A DNA stretch of 19,960 bases, from the NCBI GenBank assembly GCA_041749275.1, contig JBGTBQ010000121.1, positions 1-19,960 of the forward strand, read 5' to 3'. The translations under genes were made by a program, and so were the position numbers. This DNA comes from JBGTBQ01 sp041749275. GTDB taxonomy: Bacteria; Acidobacteriota; Blastocatellia; Pyrinomonadales; Pyrinomonadaceae. Positions 7,693 through 14,684 of this stretch are shown here, piece after piece; position 1 is the stretch's first letter; each line of letters starts with the position of its first letter. The notes below the pieces were generated by a model. It did no database searches. It was given only the letters and a program-made list of their open reading frames with translations, and had not been told where the DNA came from.

Positions 7693-8676
7693 ATGAGCAA
7701 CGACCCGGAAGACACGACAATCGCCAACGTCTCGTCGCGCCCCGCCGACGGCAAAAGACACCCCGCGCTCGTCTTCCTGCGCGGCGATTTAATTGCCGCC
7801 CCGATCCCGCTCGAACGTGAACAGGTGACGTTGGGCCGCGCGCTCGAAGCGGACGTGCGCGTCAACGACGCCCGCGCCTCGCGCATCCACGCGCGCATCA
7901 CCATCGAGCGCAACGCCCAGACGGGCGAGCGTCGTTTTCGCGTCGCCGACCTCGGCTCGACCAATGGCACGCTCCTCAATGGACGGCCCGTCGTCGAAGC
8001 TTTCCTCGAAGACGGCGATAAACTCACCATCGGCGAGCACCTGTTGCGCTTCGACCTGTTGGACGATATTGACCGCGAATTCCAGACGCACATCCATCGC
8101 CTGCTCGCGCATGATGAGCTGACCGGGCTGCTGACCAGCAAGTCCTTCTTCTCCGAATTGAAGCGCGAGGCCGCGCGGGCTGAAGCGGAAGGGCGTCCGT
8201 TCTGTGTGCTGATGATGGACCTCGACCATTTCAAGTCCGTCAATGACAGCCACGGCCACCTCGTCGGGAGCCAGACGCTCGAAGATGTGGGCGCGATCAT
8301 CACGCGCTCGATGCGCGCCGGCGACGTAGCGGCGCGCTTCGGCGGCGAGGAGTTCGCGGCCTTTCTCCTCGACGCGGACTGCGCGCAGGGACTCGTCGCC
8401 GCCGAGCGCGTCCGCTCCTCGGTCGAAGAGCACCAGTTCAACTCGGCGCGCCGCGGCTCGACCGCCGACACAGGCGGGACGTTCCGCGTCACCATCAGCG
8501 TCGGCGTCGCCGCCTACCCCGACGACGCGCGCGACCCAATCCAACTGATCGAGTTGGCCGACACAGCCCTCTACCGCGCGAAGAACACGGGCCGCAATCG
8601 CGTCTCCGCCTACTGCGACCCGCAGCCTGACACGACCAACGGTGAGACGAGACATCTCCGCTCGCGCGAGGACTAA
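7693..8676 (+). CDS. FHA-GGDEF diguanylate cyclase
   Basis: A 327-residue cytoplasmic protein predicted to make cyclic di-GMP from two GTP. The N-terminal FHA domain (about 24-122) carries GR (48-49), SRIH (63-66) and LGSTNGT (87-93), the residues that bind phosphothreonine. A short linker leads to the GGDEF domain (about 138-307), with MDLDHFKSVNDSHGH and an intact GGEEF active site (217-221). RAGD (208-211) sits five residues before it, the position of the RxxD product-inhibition site. The output is thus probably gated by binding a phosphorylated partner and limited by feedback. ATG at 7693 is the conservative start; TTG at 7684 has a better-spaced AGAGGG. No kinase gene is adjacent. Cyclic di-GMP often controls pili, and a pilus operon lies 2.7 kb downstream, but a link is only inference. 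Confidence 0.93.
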   Translation: MSNDPEDTTIANVSSRPADGKRHPALVFLRGDLIAAPIPLEREQVTLGRALEADVRVNDARASRIHARITIERNAQTGERRFRVADLGSTNGTLLNGRPVVEAFLEDGDKLTIGEHLLRFDLLDDIDREFQTHIHRLLAHDELTGLLTSKSFFSELKREAARAEAEGRPFCVLMMDLDHFKSVNDSHGHLVGSQTLEDVGAIITRSMRAGDVAARFGGEEFAAFLLDADCAQGLVAAERVRSSVEEHQFNSARRGSTADTGGTFRVTISVGVAAYPDDARDPIQLIELADTALYRAKNTGRNRVSAYCDPQPDTTNGETRHLRSRED

Positions 8677-8731
8677 AGGGCCGCAAGTTCGTCCGTCGGA
8701 CGGAGTGTTGATGGGCACTGCTCGAAAAGTC

Positions 8732-8759
8732 TTGCGGCATTAATAAATTCTGCTATCAT
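8732..8759 (+). promoter_or_regulatory. Candidate promoter for the secreted-protein trio
   Basis: TTGCGG (8732-8737), a 16-bp spacer and TATCAT (8754-8759), the latter with an upstream TG as in extended -10 promoters, lie about 75 bases before the start at 8836. Confidence 0.4.
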
Positions 8760-8835
8760 CTGGGCACGTTACATCCCCTTCCGGTTCCCCGCAGGCAAGT
8801 TTTGTTGAGCGCAACCCCCGCGTGATTTCAATCCC

Positions 8836-9525
8836 ATGGGCACACGACAAACAGTCTCTATCTTAGTCGCCACGCTGGCGGCGCTGACGTGCGCCGTCTG
8901 GGTCGCGCCCGCGCAGACGCCTCAGCGCCGCTCCGCGCCTTCGCGCACACAACGGGTTCCACCGCCGCGCGCCACGCCTTCTCCTGCGACTGAGCGGTCG
9001 CAAACTCCACTTCGGAGCGACCCGGCGGTCGAGAATGCCGACCTCGCTATCACGGCGCGCGTCACGGCGCGCGAGCTGCGCTTCGAGAAGACGCCAAACA
9101 CAAAGGTGGAGTTTACGGGTCAGCCGCGCCGCGAGACTCTCTGGAAAACGGAACGCGAAAACCTCCCCGAACAGGTTCAGCCCGGCGTCACCTACCGCGA
9201 CATCGGCATCCGTCTCCGCATCACCAGCGTCTTCGCCGACATTGACCGCATCGTCGCCGAGGCTCTCGGCGAGATACCGCCAAGCGATGATGCGCGGCCA
9301 CCGGGCGAACCTCAACCGCCGCGCGAGTCGCCGCCACAAAGCACGCCGCCCGTGCAGGAAGAGAACATCGCCGCGCCAGCTTCGACCGCGGCGGAACGAG
9401 TTTTACCGCGACAGCAGAGCGCATTCCACACGCCGCACAACCCCCTTGCGTCCCCCGCACAGGCTCCTGCCACTAACACGAAAAGGCCGCGCAGGGCCAC
9501 GACGCGCAAGGGGAGAACAAGGTGA
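8836..9525 (+). CDS. Unknown secreted proline-rich protein (first of trio)
   Basis: A 229-residue protein I do not recognise. A signal peptide occupies about residues 1-26 (hydrophobic, ending APAQ). A Pro/Arg/Thr/Ser-rich linker follows to about 62, then a structured core at about 64-147 with alternating beta-like segments (ADLAITARVTARELRFEK; DIGIRLRITSVFADIDRIV). The C-terminal 80 residues are again Pro-rich and end in a strongly basic tail (KRPRRATTRKGRTR). The core resembles that of the next gene weakly: both have an I-x-x-R-x-x-x-E segment followed by a T-x-VE strand. Its stop codon overlaps the next start (GTGA), so the two are translationally coupled. No good ribosome binding site precedes the ATG. 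Confidence 0.7.
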   Translation: MGTRQTVSILVATLAALTCAVWVAPAQTPQRRSAPSRTQRVPPPRATPSPATERSQTPLRSDPAVENADLAITARVTARELRFEKTPNTKVEFTGQPRRETLWKTERENLPEQVQPGVTYRDIGIRLRITSVFADIDRIVAEALGEIPPSDDARPPGEPQPPRESPPQSTPPVQEENIAAPASTAAERVLPRQQSAFHTPHNPLASPAQAPATNTKRPRRATTRKGRTR

Positions 9526-9938
9526 GGCATCATCTATTCCGCACATCCTTTATATCCATCATCATCTTCGTCTCGACGGCTTCCGCTACAGCGCAGGCTG
9601 AGAGAAGCAACGCGCCGCCGAGCACCCCGCCTGCTCAGACGGGGCAGAGAGGCGAGGCGCGGACTAGCGCCGACGAAGAGTTCGAGTTGAACATCTCCGA
9701 ACGGCGCATCATCGAAAGCGACTATGAAGCTTCGACCTCCGTCGAGGTGGGAGACGCGGGCGAGAGCGGTCTGCAAGTCCGCGTCGGCGTGATGCTGCGC
9801 GCCGCCGAGATTGACGTGCTGTTACGCAACGTGCGCGGTCACGTCCGCTTTCGGGGAAATCTGGAGCCGCTGCTCCGCCGACTCGCCCTGCGCCGCGCCG
9901 CTCCGTCTTCCTCACCGCGGGTGTATTTCTCCCCCTGA
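9522..9938 (+). CDS. Unknown small secreted protein (second of trio)
   Basis: A 138-residue exported protein starting at a GTG that overlaps the previous stop codon by four bases (GTGA). A signal peptide covers about 1-26 (FISIIIFVSTASATAQA). A Pro/Thr-rich linker leads to a beta-rich core from about 49 to 122, containing EIDVLLRNVRGHVRFRGN and LEPLLRRL. That segment lines up with EISLKVKNLRAKVSLDARL in the following gene: Glu-Ile, Asn-x-Arg, Val, Leu and Leu-Leu fall at matching positions. This suggests a shared domain. No enzyme motif and no Cys are seen. Function unknown; an envelope or surface role is plausible. Confidence 0.7.
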   Translation: MRHHLFRTSFISIIIFVSTASATAQAERSNAPPSTPPAQTGQRGEARTSADEEFELNISERRIIESDYEASTSVEVGDAGESGLQVRVGVMLRAAEIDVLLRNVRGHVRFRGNLEPLLRRLALRRAAPSSSPRVYFSP

Positions 9939-10013
9939 AGATTTACCCTGATGAAAGAAAGCGCACCCCCTCCACCCACAATCATTCGTGCGGAATTATC
10001 AGCAAACTTTTTC

Positions 10014-10020
10014 GGAGGAG
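10014..10020 (+). promoter_or_regulatory. Ribosome binding site that sets the start of the third trio gene
   Basis: GGAGGAG directly before AAG and the ATG at 10024. It favours this ATG over an in-frame GTG at 9988 that would place 12 polar residues ahead of the signal peptide. Confidence 0.8.
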
Positions 10021-10023
10021 AAG

Positions 10024-10980
10024 ATGAACAAGCTCGTTATCGTCGGAGCATTAACCCTCGCGTTCGCCGCCGTAGGCGACGCGACCGCGCAAGAGACGAC
10101 CACGACCAATCGCGGCGACCGTAACGCCTCGATCACCGGCAGCGCGACATCCGGCACGCAGCAGCCACGCACCGCGCAGCAGCCGCGCCCCAGCCCGACG
10201 CCCGTCACGCCCGTCCGCCCGCTCTCGCAGGAGGACATCCGCCGCCAGCAGGAGGCGAGCGAACGCCGCCGCCAGTCGGCCCAGAGCGGCGACCCGGACG
10301 TGCTGCTCGATGTGCCGAACCTGTCGGTTGATGAGATCAGCCTGAAGGTGAAAAATCTGCGCGCGAAAGTCTCTCTCGACGCGCGTCTCGCTAACCTGCT
10401 GCAACTCACCGCCGGCGCCGACGCCAGCATTGACGAGGTTGAGTTGACGATCAAAGGCGTCAAGGCCGAGTTACTCCTGAAGGTCAAACTCGACAACGTC
10501 GCCGCCATCATTGATCGCACGCTCACGACCATTGATCGCAATCCGGAAATCCTCGAACGGTTGTTGACGACCGTGGACAACACCGTCGGCACGGTGGGCG
10601 GCGTCGCCAACACGGCACTGCAACCGGGCGGGGTCGTAGACCGCACCGTCGGCACGGTCGGGCAGACACTGAACAACGTCACGCAGCCGGGGGGCTTGTT
10701 GAGCAGCACGGTCAACCAACTCGGACAGACCGTGCAGCGTGTCGTTGATCGCTCCGGCAATATCGTCGAGCGCACGCTCGATACCGCCGGTTCGGTGGTC
10801 AACCAGCGCGCGGTCGGCAATGTCAACGCCCTCAACGTCAACAGCGAGACAACGAACGCCGCCGGACAGACGCTCCGCCGCGTCACGGATACCTCCGGCG
10901 CCGTGATCGAATTGACGCTCGACGCCGCCGGCAAGGTCATCAACTCGCGCGTCGTCAGTCAGGCTGCCGGCAGGCCATAA
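10024..10980 (+). CDS. Unknown secreted repeat protein (third of trio)
   Basis: A 318-residue exported protein. The signal peptide covers about 1-22 (ending DATAQ), followed by a Gln/Pro/Arg-rich linker to about 88. Residues 102-129 and 136-167 look like two copies of one unit: [VI]DE[IV]xLxxxxxxAxxxLxxxL with Asn or Gly before a basic residue. The C-terminal half is repeat-rich. Two QPGG segments start at about 200 and 221, and two copies of a 30-residue unit, GQTxxRVxDxSGxxxExTLD, lie at 234-263 and 281-310. The second unit echoes YD-type or filament repeats but is not clearly either. The protein has no Cys and no catalytic motif. A hairpin directly after the stop suggests the transcript ends here. 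I do not know its function; a surface or matrix structural role is a guess. Confidence 0.75.
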   Translation: MNKLVIVGALTLAFAAVGDATAQETTTTNRGDRNASITGSATSGTQQPRTAQQPRPSPTPVTPVRPLSQEDIRRQQEASERRRQSAQSGDPDVLLDVPNLSVDEISLKVKNLRAKVSLDARLANLLQLTAGADASIDEVELTIKGVKAELLLKVKLDNVAAIIDRTLTTIDRNPEILERLLTTVDNTVGTVGGVANTALQPGGVVDRTVGTVGQTLNNVTQPGGLLSSTVNQLGQTVQRVVDRSGNIVERTLDTAGSVVNQRAVGNVNALNVNSETTNAAGQTLRRVTDTSGAVIELTLDAAGKVINSRVVSQAAGRP

Positions 10981-10996
10981 AGGAAGGCAAAAAAGT

Positions 10997-11054
10997 AAAA
11001 GGCAAAAGGGAAGACGACAAGCCGCGCGACTTTCGTCTTTCACTTTTGCCTTTT
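10997..11054 (+). terminator. Hairpin terminator after the secreted-protein trio
   Basis: Arms 10997-11017 and 11033-11054 form a stem of about 20 bp with one mismatch and one bulge and a 15-nt loop, starting 17 bases past the stop at 10980. The 3' arm ends in GCCTTTT, giving a short U-run. Both arms carry the GGCAAAA/TTTTGCC word that recurs in this intergenic region. Confidence 0.65.
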
Positions 11055-11196
11055 ATGCGAATCAGTAGTTGAAATCAGCCACGAAGAATCAATGACTTAC
11101 GGGCTTCAATGAAGTAAATCCCTGAGAGTTGATTTCGTAAGTCCTTTGTTTTCAACACGGAAAATTTTCAACTACTGATTCGCATTTTTGCTTTTT
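11044..11196. mobile_element. MITE-like element with 20-bp terminal inverted repeats
   Basis: ATGCGAATCAGTAGTTGAAA at 11055-11074 is repeated perfectly inverted at 11166-11185, giving a 131-bp element. Inside it GACTTACG (11094-11101) has an inverted copy CGTAAGTC further right, so the element is a nested palindrome without coding capacity. Directly outside the termini are 11-bp direct repeats matching at 10 positions (TTTTGCCTTTT at 11044-11054; TTTTGCTTTTT at 11186-11196). These could be a target duplication, though the target is low-complexity TTTTGCC-type DNA. It abuts the preceding terminator hairpin. Confidence 0.7.
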
Positions 11197-11381
11197 CTGC
11201 AACCAGACCGGGGGCGCGGCGTGTAATGTTGCTGGCCGGGAATGGTGCGTGGAGACGTGGGACGTAAGCAGCGGCGAATGCTTTTTCTTCGTTTTTGCCT
11301 TTTGCCTTTTGCCTTTGCGAAGCGTTATGCTTCCTGCGCCAGTTGAAGCCGTTCCTCCGGCCTTCAGGAAAGCAAAAGAAC
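11186..11381. other. Upstream region of the pilus operon with a TTTTGCC heptamer repeat
   Basis: No gene is supported. About three tandem copies of TTTTGCC occur at 11294-11318 and match single copies near 10999 (inverted), 11044 and 11186. No convincing promoter for the downstream pilN-like gene could be picked; AGGAA at 11366-11370 is 11 bases before its GTG start. Confidence 0.5.
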
Positions 11382-12035
11382 GTGATTGCTAAACTTAATC
11401 TTGCCAGCCAACCTTTCCGCAACCGCACGCTGCCGTGGACGGTCGCGGTCGTCGTTTCCGCCGTCTCTCTGCTCGCGCTCGTTTACGTCTTCTCCGAGAG
11501 CAGCAGCGCGCGCGCCGACGCGGACGTGGCCGAGCGGCAGGTGCTGGAGTTGCGCGCGCGGAAATCCGGCCTTGAGGAGAAGGCGAAGCAGATCACGCAG
11601 GAGATTCCGGAGGAGCAGCGGGTGACGTTGAAGGCCGCGCACGAGATCGTTGACCGCAAGATTTTCTCTTGGTCACAACTCTTCGCCGACCTCGAACAAG
11701 CGCTCCCGTCGAGCGTGCGCGTCGCGCGCATCAACGTCCGCGACGTGTCGCAGCGCGGCGGCCAGACGCAGGCCGAACTCGACATGGCCGTCGTCGGGCG
11801 CACGCCCACGGACGTGACCGGCATGATCGCGGAGATGGGACGCGCCGGCACCTTCTCGGCGACGCCGCTCACCGAGAACGTCAAGTCGGGCAAGGGCGAG
11901 GCTGGTTACGAGTGGACGCTGCGTGTGCGGTACGTGCAGCGCGGGCGGAGAGATGCGGACGAAGGGGAGGGCGGCGCGACCAACGTCGCCTCTTCGGCGC
12001 GCTCCGATTCGTCGAATGAAGAAGGGCGGCGGTAG
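11382..12035 (+). CDS. PilN-like inner-membrane assembly protein
   Basis: A 217-residue bitopic protein of the PilN/GspL C-terminal type. A short cytoplasmic N terminus with the conserved NLASQPFRNR motif precedes a membrane segment at about 16-37 (VAVVVSAVSLLALVYVFS). A coiled coil (about 40-80) and a periplasmic ferredoxin-like domain (about 90-185) follow, and the tail is polar and disordered. In type IV pili PilN pairs with PilO in the alignment complex linking the inner-membrane platform to the secretin, with NLxxxPxR docking on PilM. The GTG at 11382 is chosen because it starts exactly at that motif; the track upstream is repeat-derived. It leads a four-gene operon and ends 3 bases before the next start. 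No pilM is present in the window. Confidence 0.85.
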   Translation: MIAKLNLASQPFRNRTLPWTVAVVVSAVSLLALVYVFSESSSARADADVAERQVLELRARKSGLEEKAKQITQEIPEEQRVTLKAAHEIVDRKIFSWSQLFADLEQALPSSVRVARINVRDVSQRGGQTQAELDMAVVGRTPTDVTGMIAEMGRAGTFSATPLTENVKSGKGEAGYEWTLRVRYVQRGRRDADEGEGGATNVASSARSDSSNEEGRR

Positions 12036-12038
12036 GCT

Positions 12039-12899
12039 TTGAAGGACGAAACAACAGTCACGACAACGCGTGAGACGGGCAAACGGCGGCGTGTCCGCGC
12101 GCCGTTCAATCGTCTCGGCGGCACGCGCGCGCGCAGCCGTCTCGGCGTGCCGGAAATCGTCGCGCTCGCCGCCGCCGCGCTGCTGCTCGTCACGGCCATC
12201 GCTTCATATCTCCTGCTGCTCAGGCCGCAGCGCACGCGCCTCCGGGCGATGACCGACGAGCGCGCGCAGCTTCAGAAGCAGTTGCAGGATATGGAGTCGA
12301 GTTTCGTGAAGAATCAGGACGCCGAGTCGGGCGCGCGCACGATCCTCGACAGTCTGGTGCGTTTCGAGACCGAACACCTCGGCAACGGCGCACAGGGGAG
12401 CACGCTCGTCATCGAAGAATTGAACCGACTGATCCGCAAGAACAGCCTCCGCATCAGCGGCGGACTCGCCTTCACGCAGTTGCAGGAGACCGCACCCGGC
12501 GAGACGCGTGAACGGCAGCGGCGCGGCGGCGCGAGCGAACAGACGGCGGCGCGTATCGTCGAGAGCGTCTTTCCGGGCGTTGCCATCACCCTCACGGTCG
12601 AGGGCACTTACCCGAAGCTGCGCCAGTTCATACGCGATGTAGAGGCCGACCGCCAGTTTATCGTCATCAATACGGTCGAGCTTGAAGGCATCGCCGATTC
12701 GGGTGGGACTAGAACCTCAGCGTCGGCCCCGACGGTTTCGACCGGCGAAGATGTTCCGGACATCAGCGCGCGTGCGGCGGACAGCGGCTTGCGCGGTACG
12801 CTCGTCAGTCTGCGGCTCGACATGGCCGCCTACTTCCGTCGCACAAGCACCATGTCGCCGGGGGCGCAGCCGGCGACCACGGACGGCGCACAGCGCTAA
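12039..12899 (+). CDS. PilO-like inner-membrane assembly protein
   Basis: A 286-residue protein with a basic cytoplasmic N terminus, one membrane segment at about 37-59 (VALAAAALLLVTAIASYLLLL), a coiled coil rich in Gln, Glu and Arg (about 62-95), and a periplasmic domain to about 275 containing GVAITLTVEGTYPKLRQFI and VINTVELEGI, the usual PilO ending of strand-helix-strand. PilO and PilN heterodimerise through coiled coils and ferredoxin-like domains. Translation starts at a TTG 3 bases after the PilN-like stop, so coupling is likely. At 286 residues it is longer than the roughly 200 of classical PilO; low-complexity Ser/Thr/Gly insertions in the last third account for some of this. Confidence 0.85.
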   Translation: MKDETTVTTTRETGKRRRVRAPFNRLGGTRARSRLGVPEIVALAAAALLLVTAIASYLLLLRPQRTRLRAMTDERAQLQKQLQDMESSFVKNQDAESGARTILDSLVRFETEHLGNGAQGSTLVIEELNRLIRKNSLRISGGLAFTQLQETAPGETRERQRRGGASEQTAARIVESVFPGVAITLTVEGTYPKLRQFIRDVEADRQFIVINTVELEGIADSGGTRTSASAPTVSTGEDVPDISARAADSGLRGTLVSLRLDMAAYFRRTSTMSPGAQPATTDGAQR

Positions 12900-12931
12900 A
12901 GCGGCGGGCCGAGAAGTGAATCACGAAACAC

Positions 12932-13858
12932 ATGGCTTTGTTTGAAGGCAAGACTCCGGCGGAACGCAACAAGATGATCGTGAGCATTGCGCTCCCGGTC
13001 ATCGCCCTCATCTTCATCATCCGCATGCTCTTCGGCTCGTCCACGCCGAGCCGCCCATCGAACACCAACACGCGCTCGACGCAGAGCAGAACGACGCCGC
13101 GGACGGCGCCGGGTCAACCCGACGTGTCAGAGGCCGTCGCCGAAATGCCGACACGGATTGTTTACGAGCGGGTCAGCGTCGGCGGCGCGAACGCCGGGCG
13201 CAACATCTTCGCCTTCTATGTCAAACCCGAAGGAGGAGCAGTCGTTACGGCCACGCCGACTCTGCTGGCGCCGCCGACGCCCGCGCCGACACCCCCGCTC
13301 GCTCTGAATTCACTTTCACCCGCCGGCGTCTTCGCAAAGACGAGCAGCTTCACATTGCAAGTCTCCGGCGACAAATTCACACCCGAGTCGCGCGTCTACC
13401 TTGACGGTCAGGAGATGCCGACGCAGTTCCTCGGCCCACAGCAGCTCACGGCGAACATCTCCGCCGCCATGCTCTCCGCGCCGGGCACGCGTTCGGTCGT
13501 CGTTCGCACGCCTGACAACCTGCTCTACTCGAACGGCGCCACGCTCAATGTCATGCAGCCGCCCTCGCCGACGCACACTTATATCGGCCTCATCGGGCGC
13601 ACGCGCAACCGGGAAACCGCGCTACTCAAGAACCAGAAGGGCGAACTTGTAAGCGTGCAGGCGGGCGACATCGTCGAGGGACGTTTCCGCGTCGCCGAAA
13701 TCTCCGAGCGCGCGGTTGACCTTGTGGACAAAGACCTGAACATCAAGCACACACTGCCATATATCGAGGCGCGGGCGACTGGCGCGACGGGCCGCGTGCC
13801 CGGCTCCATCCAGCCCCCGCCCCCTCCGCCTACAAACGACGGCGACGAGGAGCCATAG
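12932..13858 (+). CDS. PilP/GspC-like protein with an inserted IPT/TIG domain
   Basis: A 308-residue inner-membrane protein. The membrane segment is at about 15-34 (MIVSIALPVIALIFIIRMLF), followed by a Thr/Pro/Ser-rich linker and GRNIFAFY (89-96), the R-N-x-F element typical of PilP/GspC. Residues about 122-208 look like an immunoglobulin-like IPT/TIG domain (LNSLSPAGVFAKTSSFTLQV; SRVYLDGQEMPTQF; RSVVVRTPDNLLYSNGATL). The C-terminal part (about 215-277) has the PilP/HR-domain beta pattern: YIGLIGRTRNRETALLKN, then VQAGDIVEGRFRVAEI. In known systems this domain contacts the secretin. The tail is a Pro run with acidic residues. The IPT insertion is unusual compared with classical PilP. It sits 32 bases after the PilO-like gene. 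Confidence 0.8.
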   Translation: MALFEGKTPAERNKMIVSIALPVIALIFIIRMLFGSSTPSRPSNTNTRSTQSRTTPRTAPGQPDVSEAVAEMPTRIVYERVSVGGANAGRNIFAFYVKPEGGAVVTATPTLLAPPTPAPTPPLALNSLSPAGVFAKTSSFTLQVSGDKFTPESRVYLDGQEMPTQFLGPQQLTANISAAMLSAPGTRSVVVRTPDNLLYSNGATLNVMQPPSPTHTYIGLIGRTRNRETALLKNQKGELVSVQAGDIVEGRFRVAEISERAVDLVDKDLNIKHTLPYIEARATGATGRVPGSIQPPPPPPTNDGDEEP

Positions 13859-13885
13859 CCCGCGCCCCAGCGCCACGAAGCATCC

Positions 13886-14557
13886 ATGAACGGACAGCGA
13901 GAAGTTAATCGTCGGGAGCAGGGGCCGCGCGCGGCGCCGTCACGTCAGCGCGCGCGCGAAAGCGGCTACGCGCTCGTGGCGCTGCTTGCGCTGATGAGCG
14001 TCCTTGTCATCTCGATGATGGCCGCCGCGCCGAGCATCCGACAGCAGAGCCGGCGCGAACGGGAGCGGGAGACCATTGCGCGTGGCGAAGAGGTCGCCGA
14101 AGCCATCCGCACGTGGATTCATCTCAAGGGGACGCCCCCGACCTCGATGGATGATCTGCTCGAAGGGGTGAACCCGCCGGGGCGAACCAAGAAGATTCAG
14201 GTGTTGCGTGCCAGTGCCGCGCGAGACCCTCTCACGAAAGATGGCACGTGGCGTCTCATCAAAGCCAACGACGAAGAACTGAGAGACTTCGTCGTCGCGA
14301 TTACGAAATACGCGGGCGGGCGGACGCCGCCGACAAACGACCGTCACCCGCAGATGTCAGCCATCCCGGTTCCGCGAGAGATTCGCGGCCTCGTTGATCT
14401 CGATGACGAAGAAGACGCGCCGTGCGACGAGGATGGTTCCGAATCCAGCAGTGGCCCGTTCATTGGTGTCGCCAGTCGCAGTCGTTGTGCCTCCGTCATC
14501 AACTACTACGGCATCGGGCGGCACGACAAGTGGGTCTTCACTCCCTTCTATCGTTAA
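13886..14557 (+). CDS. Pseudopilin-like type II secretion/type IV pilus protein
   Basis: A 223-residue protein whose N terminus resembles class III prepilins: a long basic leader (ending ARESG, Gly27) and then a hydrophobic helix YALVALLALMSVLVISMMAAAP. It is followed by a strongly charged helix (RRERERETIARGEEVAEAIR), as in the Acidobacteria general-secretion pseudopilins. The globular part has DDLLEG, TKDGTWRLIKAND and a Ser/Asp/Glu-rich loop, ending in VFTPFYR. Counting Tyr28 as mature residue 1, position 5 is Ala rather than the near-invariant Glu, so it may be a minor, GspK-like tip subunit or may not be processed. Two Cys (in DAPCDED and SRCAS) could pair. It is the last gene of the operon, 27 bases after the PilP-like gene. 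Confidence 0.75.
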   Translation: MNGQREVNRREQGPRAAPSRQRARESGYALVALLALMSVLVISMMAAAPSIRQQSRRERERETIARGEEVAEAIRTWIHLKGTPPTSMDDLLEGVNPPGRTKKIQVLRASAARDPLTKDGTWRLIKANDEELRDFVVAITKYAGGRTPPTNDRHPQMSAIPVPREIRGLVDLDDEEDAPCDEDGSESSSGPFIGVASRSRCASVINYYGIGRHDKWVFTPFYR

Positions 14558-14573
14558 CCGTCATCAACTACTC

Positions 14574-14604
14574 ACGCGCGCGTGAACCACCTTCACGCGC
14601 GCGT
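14574..14604 (+). terminator. CG-alternating hairpin after the pilus operon
   Basis: A perfect 13-bp stem, ACGCGCGCGTGAA (14574-14586) with its complement at 14592-14604, and a 5-nt loop CCACC begin 17 bases after the operon's stop codon. It has no U-tract and probably acts together with the next hairpin. Confidence 0.55.
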
Positions 14605-14628
14605 CGAGACTAGAGACGCACACTATGC

Positions 14629-14664
14629 ATCGCGCGGCGCATCAAGCGCGCGCGATTTTTTTTT
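14629..14664 (+). terminator. Rho-independent terminator of the pilus operon
   Basis: ATCGCGCG (14629-14636) pairs with CGCGCGAT (14649-14656), and the stem runs directly into nine T residues. This is the strongest terminator on the + strand in the window and isolates the following small gene. Confidence 0.85.
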
Positions 14665-14684
14665 GACATTAATTAATTAAGTTG

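Noticed and set aside
7587..8718. Two long - strand ORFs of about 300 residues
   Set aside because: Both are antisense to the FHA-GGDEF gene, whose domain motifs are complete; their translations are Arg/Ser- or Val/Ala-rich shadows.
9999..10943. 314-residue - strand ORF
   Set aside because: Antisense to the third secreted protein, which has a signal peptide and a strong ribosome binding site; the antisense frame is Ser/Thr/Val-rich without motifs.
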